From an uncultured Helicobacteraceae bacterium (lineage in GTDB: Bacteria > Campylobacterota > Campylobacteria > Campylobacterales > UBA6016), in assembly GCA_937973585.1 (NCBI GenBank), contig CALJKN010000125.1, positions 1 to 8,050 of the forward strand: a stretch of DNA of 8,050 nt, in the 5' to 3' direction. Each line of letters opens with the position of its first letter. The stretch's first letter is position 1. Under the pieces are notes generated by a model that did no database searches, was not told the DNA's origin, and worked only from the letters and a program-made list of their open reading frames with translations. This document shows positions 6,869 through 8,050 of the stretch, one piece after another. A program made the position numbers and the translations under genes.

Positions 6869-6892
6869 AAAACCTATATCCCGATAAATAAT

Positions 6893-6913
6893 GGGGTATC
6901 CTTTTTTTACCCC
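6893..6913 (-). promoter_or_regulatory. ftsK: 21-bp palindrome over the ftsK transcription start and ribosome site
   Basis: On the minus strand GGGGTA (6908-6913) and TACCCC (6893-6898) form a perfect 6-bp inverted repeat around a nine-base centre, AAAAAAGGA, that holds the Shine-Dalgarno sequence. It begins one base past the -10 box. It could be a repressor operator. As an RNA hairpin it would form only if transcription starts upstream of the predicted point. Confidence 0.4.
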
Positions 6914-6914
6914 G

Positions 6915-6928
6915 ATTATAACAAAAAG
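6915..6928 (-). promoter_or_regulatory. ftsK: Extended -10 promoter of ftsK
   Basis: On the minus strand the sequence is CTTTTTG-T-TATAAT: a T-rich -16 box, TGn and a perfect TATAAT (6915-6920). This is the arrangement described for the main sigma factor of Campylobacter and Helicobacter, which often lacks a -35 box. Transcription should start near 6908, only a few bases before AAGGAT (6898-6903). It indicates that ftsK can be transcribed separately from flgL. Confidence 0.65.
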
Positions 6929-6941
6929 TAGGTTTTTTACC

Positions 6942-8050
6942 CTAGCTAAGGTAGTTTACGAGAGACATACCGTTGATTTTGCTGACAGTTGACATCATCG
7001 CTTGATATGAAAGAACTCTTTGGGTTAGCTCCAAATACGCCTCTGCTATGTCTGTATCTAGTACTTCAGATTTAACCGTTTTGACGTTTATTTTTAGAGA
7101 TTCGGCTCTGTCGTGCGTTAGTTGAAATTCGTTGCTTGTGGCTCCGACATCCGTGTGTTTTCTGATTAGATGGTCAAGGACGTGATCTATCGCCGTTATA
7201 GCATTTTGGATACCGATATTTCTAGGATCGGAACCGTCATCGGAGGCTCTAGTTTTGCCTGTGTCTACTGCATCTATGGCCATTTGGAGCTGTTCAAAAA
7301 AGCTGACATACGGGTCGTCTACTGTTATTGCGTTGTTTGAGTTTAGGACTATGCTGTCGGTATTTATCTGAGCCGTTCTATAAAAATCGTTGTTTACACC
7401 TGTATCAAACATCGCAAGCGTCATTTGGGTGTTTGCAGATAATTTGTCTTTTAGAGTTATGACCCCGGTGTCGCTTATCGTGACGTTTGATACTTTTTGG
7501 GCAGATGATACGGCATTATTGTAATCTGTCGCCTGTGCCGCCGTAGGTGCCGCCGGAGTGACCGTTGCCGGATATGATCCTGCCGTCACCATACTCATAA
7601 CGTCCATTAGCTGTTGATATGTTACATTGTTAGCCGCCGTAGAGACCTGAGGGGATGCTGCATTTAGGATGTTATAGACATTACCGGTAGAGGCTACCGT
7701 AAATGTCGAGCCTGCTGCACCGAAATTTATCGTTACCGTCTCACTCGCTCCACTTGTAGTAGTAACATTTAGCTGCATCGTCTCACCGACAAGTGTAGAA
7801 ACCCCTGCTACATCTACAAGTTTTGTCGTAGGTTTTGCGTATGAGTTGTCGGATTTTACTATTTGAGGCACGCTTGCCGTTAGTGTATTCCCCTCTTTTG
7901 CAAAGCTTGCTTTGCTAGACTCTATCCCGGTTGTTGCCGCAAAGGTATTTGCCGGGGCATTTAGCGTCATAGTTACAAGCTGAGAAGATGCCGTATCTGC
8001 CGTATCTGCCGTGATTGATTTATCTTTTACCAGTAATTTTCCGTTTTCCA
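6942..8050 (-). CDS. flgL: Flagellar hook-associated protein 3, FlgL-like (N-terminus beyond window)
   Basis: A flagellin-fold protein of the hook-filament junction, exported by the flagellar type III apparatus. The frame is open from the TAG stop at 6942-6944 to the right edge, about 369 codons. It continues past an internal ATG at 7968-7970, so the true start is outside the window. The last ~90 residues are the conserved C-terminal helical region: IGIQNAITAIDHVLDHLIRK, then EVLDTDIAEAYLELTQRVLSYQAMMSTVSKINGMSLVNYLS. The L-D-T-D-x-A-E-A start of the helix and the SLVNYL ending match FlgL rather than filament flagellin. The rest is Thr/Val/Ala/Ser-rich beta-type sequence, typical of the variable surface domain enlarged in Campylobacterota FlgL. 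The following gene is ftsK, as I recall for C. jejuni flaD-ftsK. A divergent flagellin-like protein is the main alternative. Confidence 0.87.
   Translation of the reverse strand, partial: ENGKLLVKDKSITADTADTASSQLVTMTLNAPANTFAATTGIESSKASFAKEGNTLTASVPQIVKSDNSYAKPTTKLVDVAGVSTLVGETMQLNVTTTSGASETVTINFGAAGSTFTVASTGNVYNILNAASPQVSTAANNVTYQQLMDVMSMVTAGSYPATVTPAAPTAAQATDYNNAVSSAQKVSNVTISDTGVITLKDKLSANTQMTLAMFDTGVNNDFYRTAQINTDSIVLNSNNAITVDDPYVSFFEQLQMAIDAVDTGKTRASDDGSDPRNIGIQNAITAIDHVLDHLIRKHTDVGATSNEFQLTHDRAESLKINVKTVKSEVLDTDIAEAYLELTQRVLSYQAMMSTVSKINGMSLVNYLS
7990..8012 (-). repeat. Short 9-bp tandem repeat inside flgL
   Basis: The plus-strand unit GCCGTATCT occurs about 2.6 times in a row and encodes an in-frame Thr-Ala-Asp triplet repeat (T-A-D-T-A-D-T-A) in the variable surface domain. 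The nine-base unit keeps the frame when copies are gained or lost. Confidence 0.6.

Noticed and set aside
1..8050. CRISPR array, tRNA, rRNA, transposase, phage or defence genes
   Set aside because: No regularly spaced repeats, cloverleaf-like sequence, rRNA-like sequence or mobile-element protein was seen in any intergenic gap or frame.

Overview
The window looks like chromosomal DNA from a Campylobacterota (epsilonproteobacterial) genome of moderate GC content (not computed). Three things point there. A flagellar hook-filament junction gene (flgL-like) is followed directly by ftsK, as I recall for flaD and ftsK in Campylobacter jejuni. The ftsK promoter has the T-run/TGnTATAAT form typical of that phylum's main sigma factor. 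The protein sequences also have the style of sulfur-oxidising or Campylobacter-like relatives. I cannot name a genus.

Every real gene is on the minus strand, so transcription runs from high to low coordinates. In that order they are: the C-terminal part of flgL (6942-8050, running off the right edge); ftsK, a DNA translocase for chromosome segregation (4682-6868, probably starting slightly upstream); a PLP-dependent Cys/Met-metabolism enzyme, most likely an O-acetyl- or O-succinylhomoserine sulfhydrylase (3306-4535); a PAS-PAS-GGDEF diguanylate cyclase (1848-3098); and an M3-family zinc oligopeptidase resembling oligopeptidase A (1-1787, running off the left edge). These are housekeeping, motility and signalling genes and do not form one pathway. 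The sulfhydrylase is a single-gene unit with its own consensus promoter and a downstream hairpin. The cyclase and peptidase may be cotranscribed across a 60-base gap.

The most interesting part is noncoding. The gaps on either side of the sulfhydrylase gene carry two homologous elements of about 75 bases in opposite orientations (3191-3267 and 4600-4677). They align without gaps, share a nearly identical 20-base core, and differ elsewhere in ways that keep base pairing intact. That pattern suggests a conserved structured RNA, terminator family or small palindromic mobile repeat. The copy next to ftsK also contains terminator-like hairpins for both strands, with competing pairings.

A second point is the ftsK start. 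The promoter, a Shine-Dalgarno sequence and a 21-bp palindrome sit just upstream of two ATT codons. The first canonical start codon (TTG) lies well inside what looks like the first membrane segment. No transposase, phage gene, CRISPR array, tRNA or rRNA was seen, and no gene-free stretch exceeds about 210 bases.
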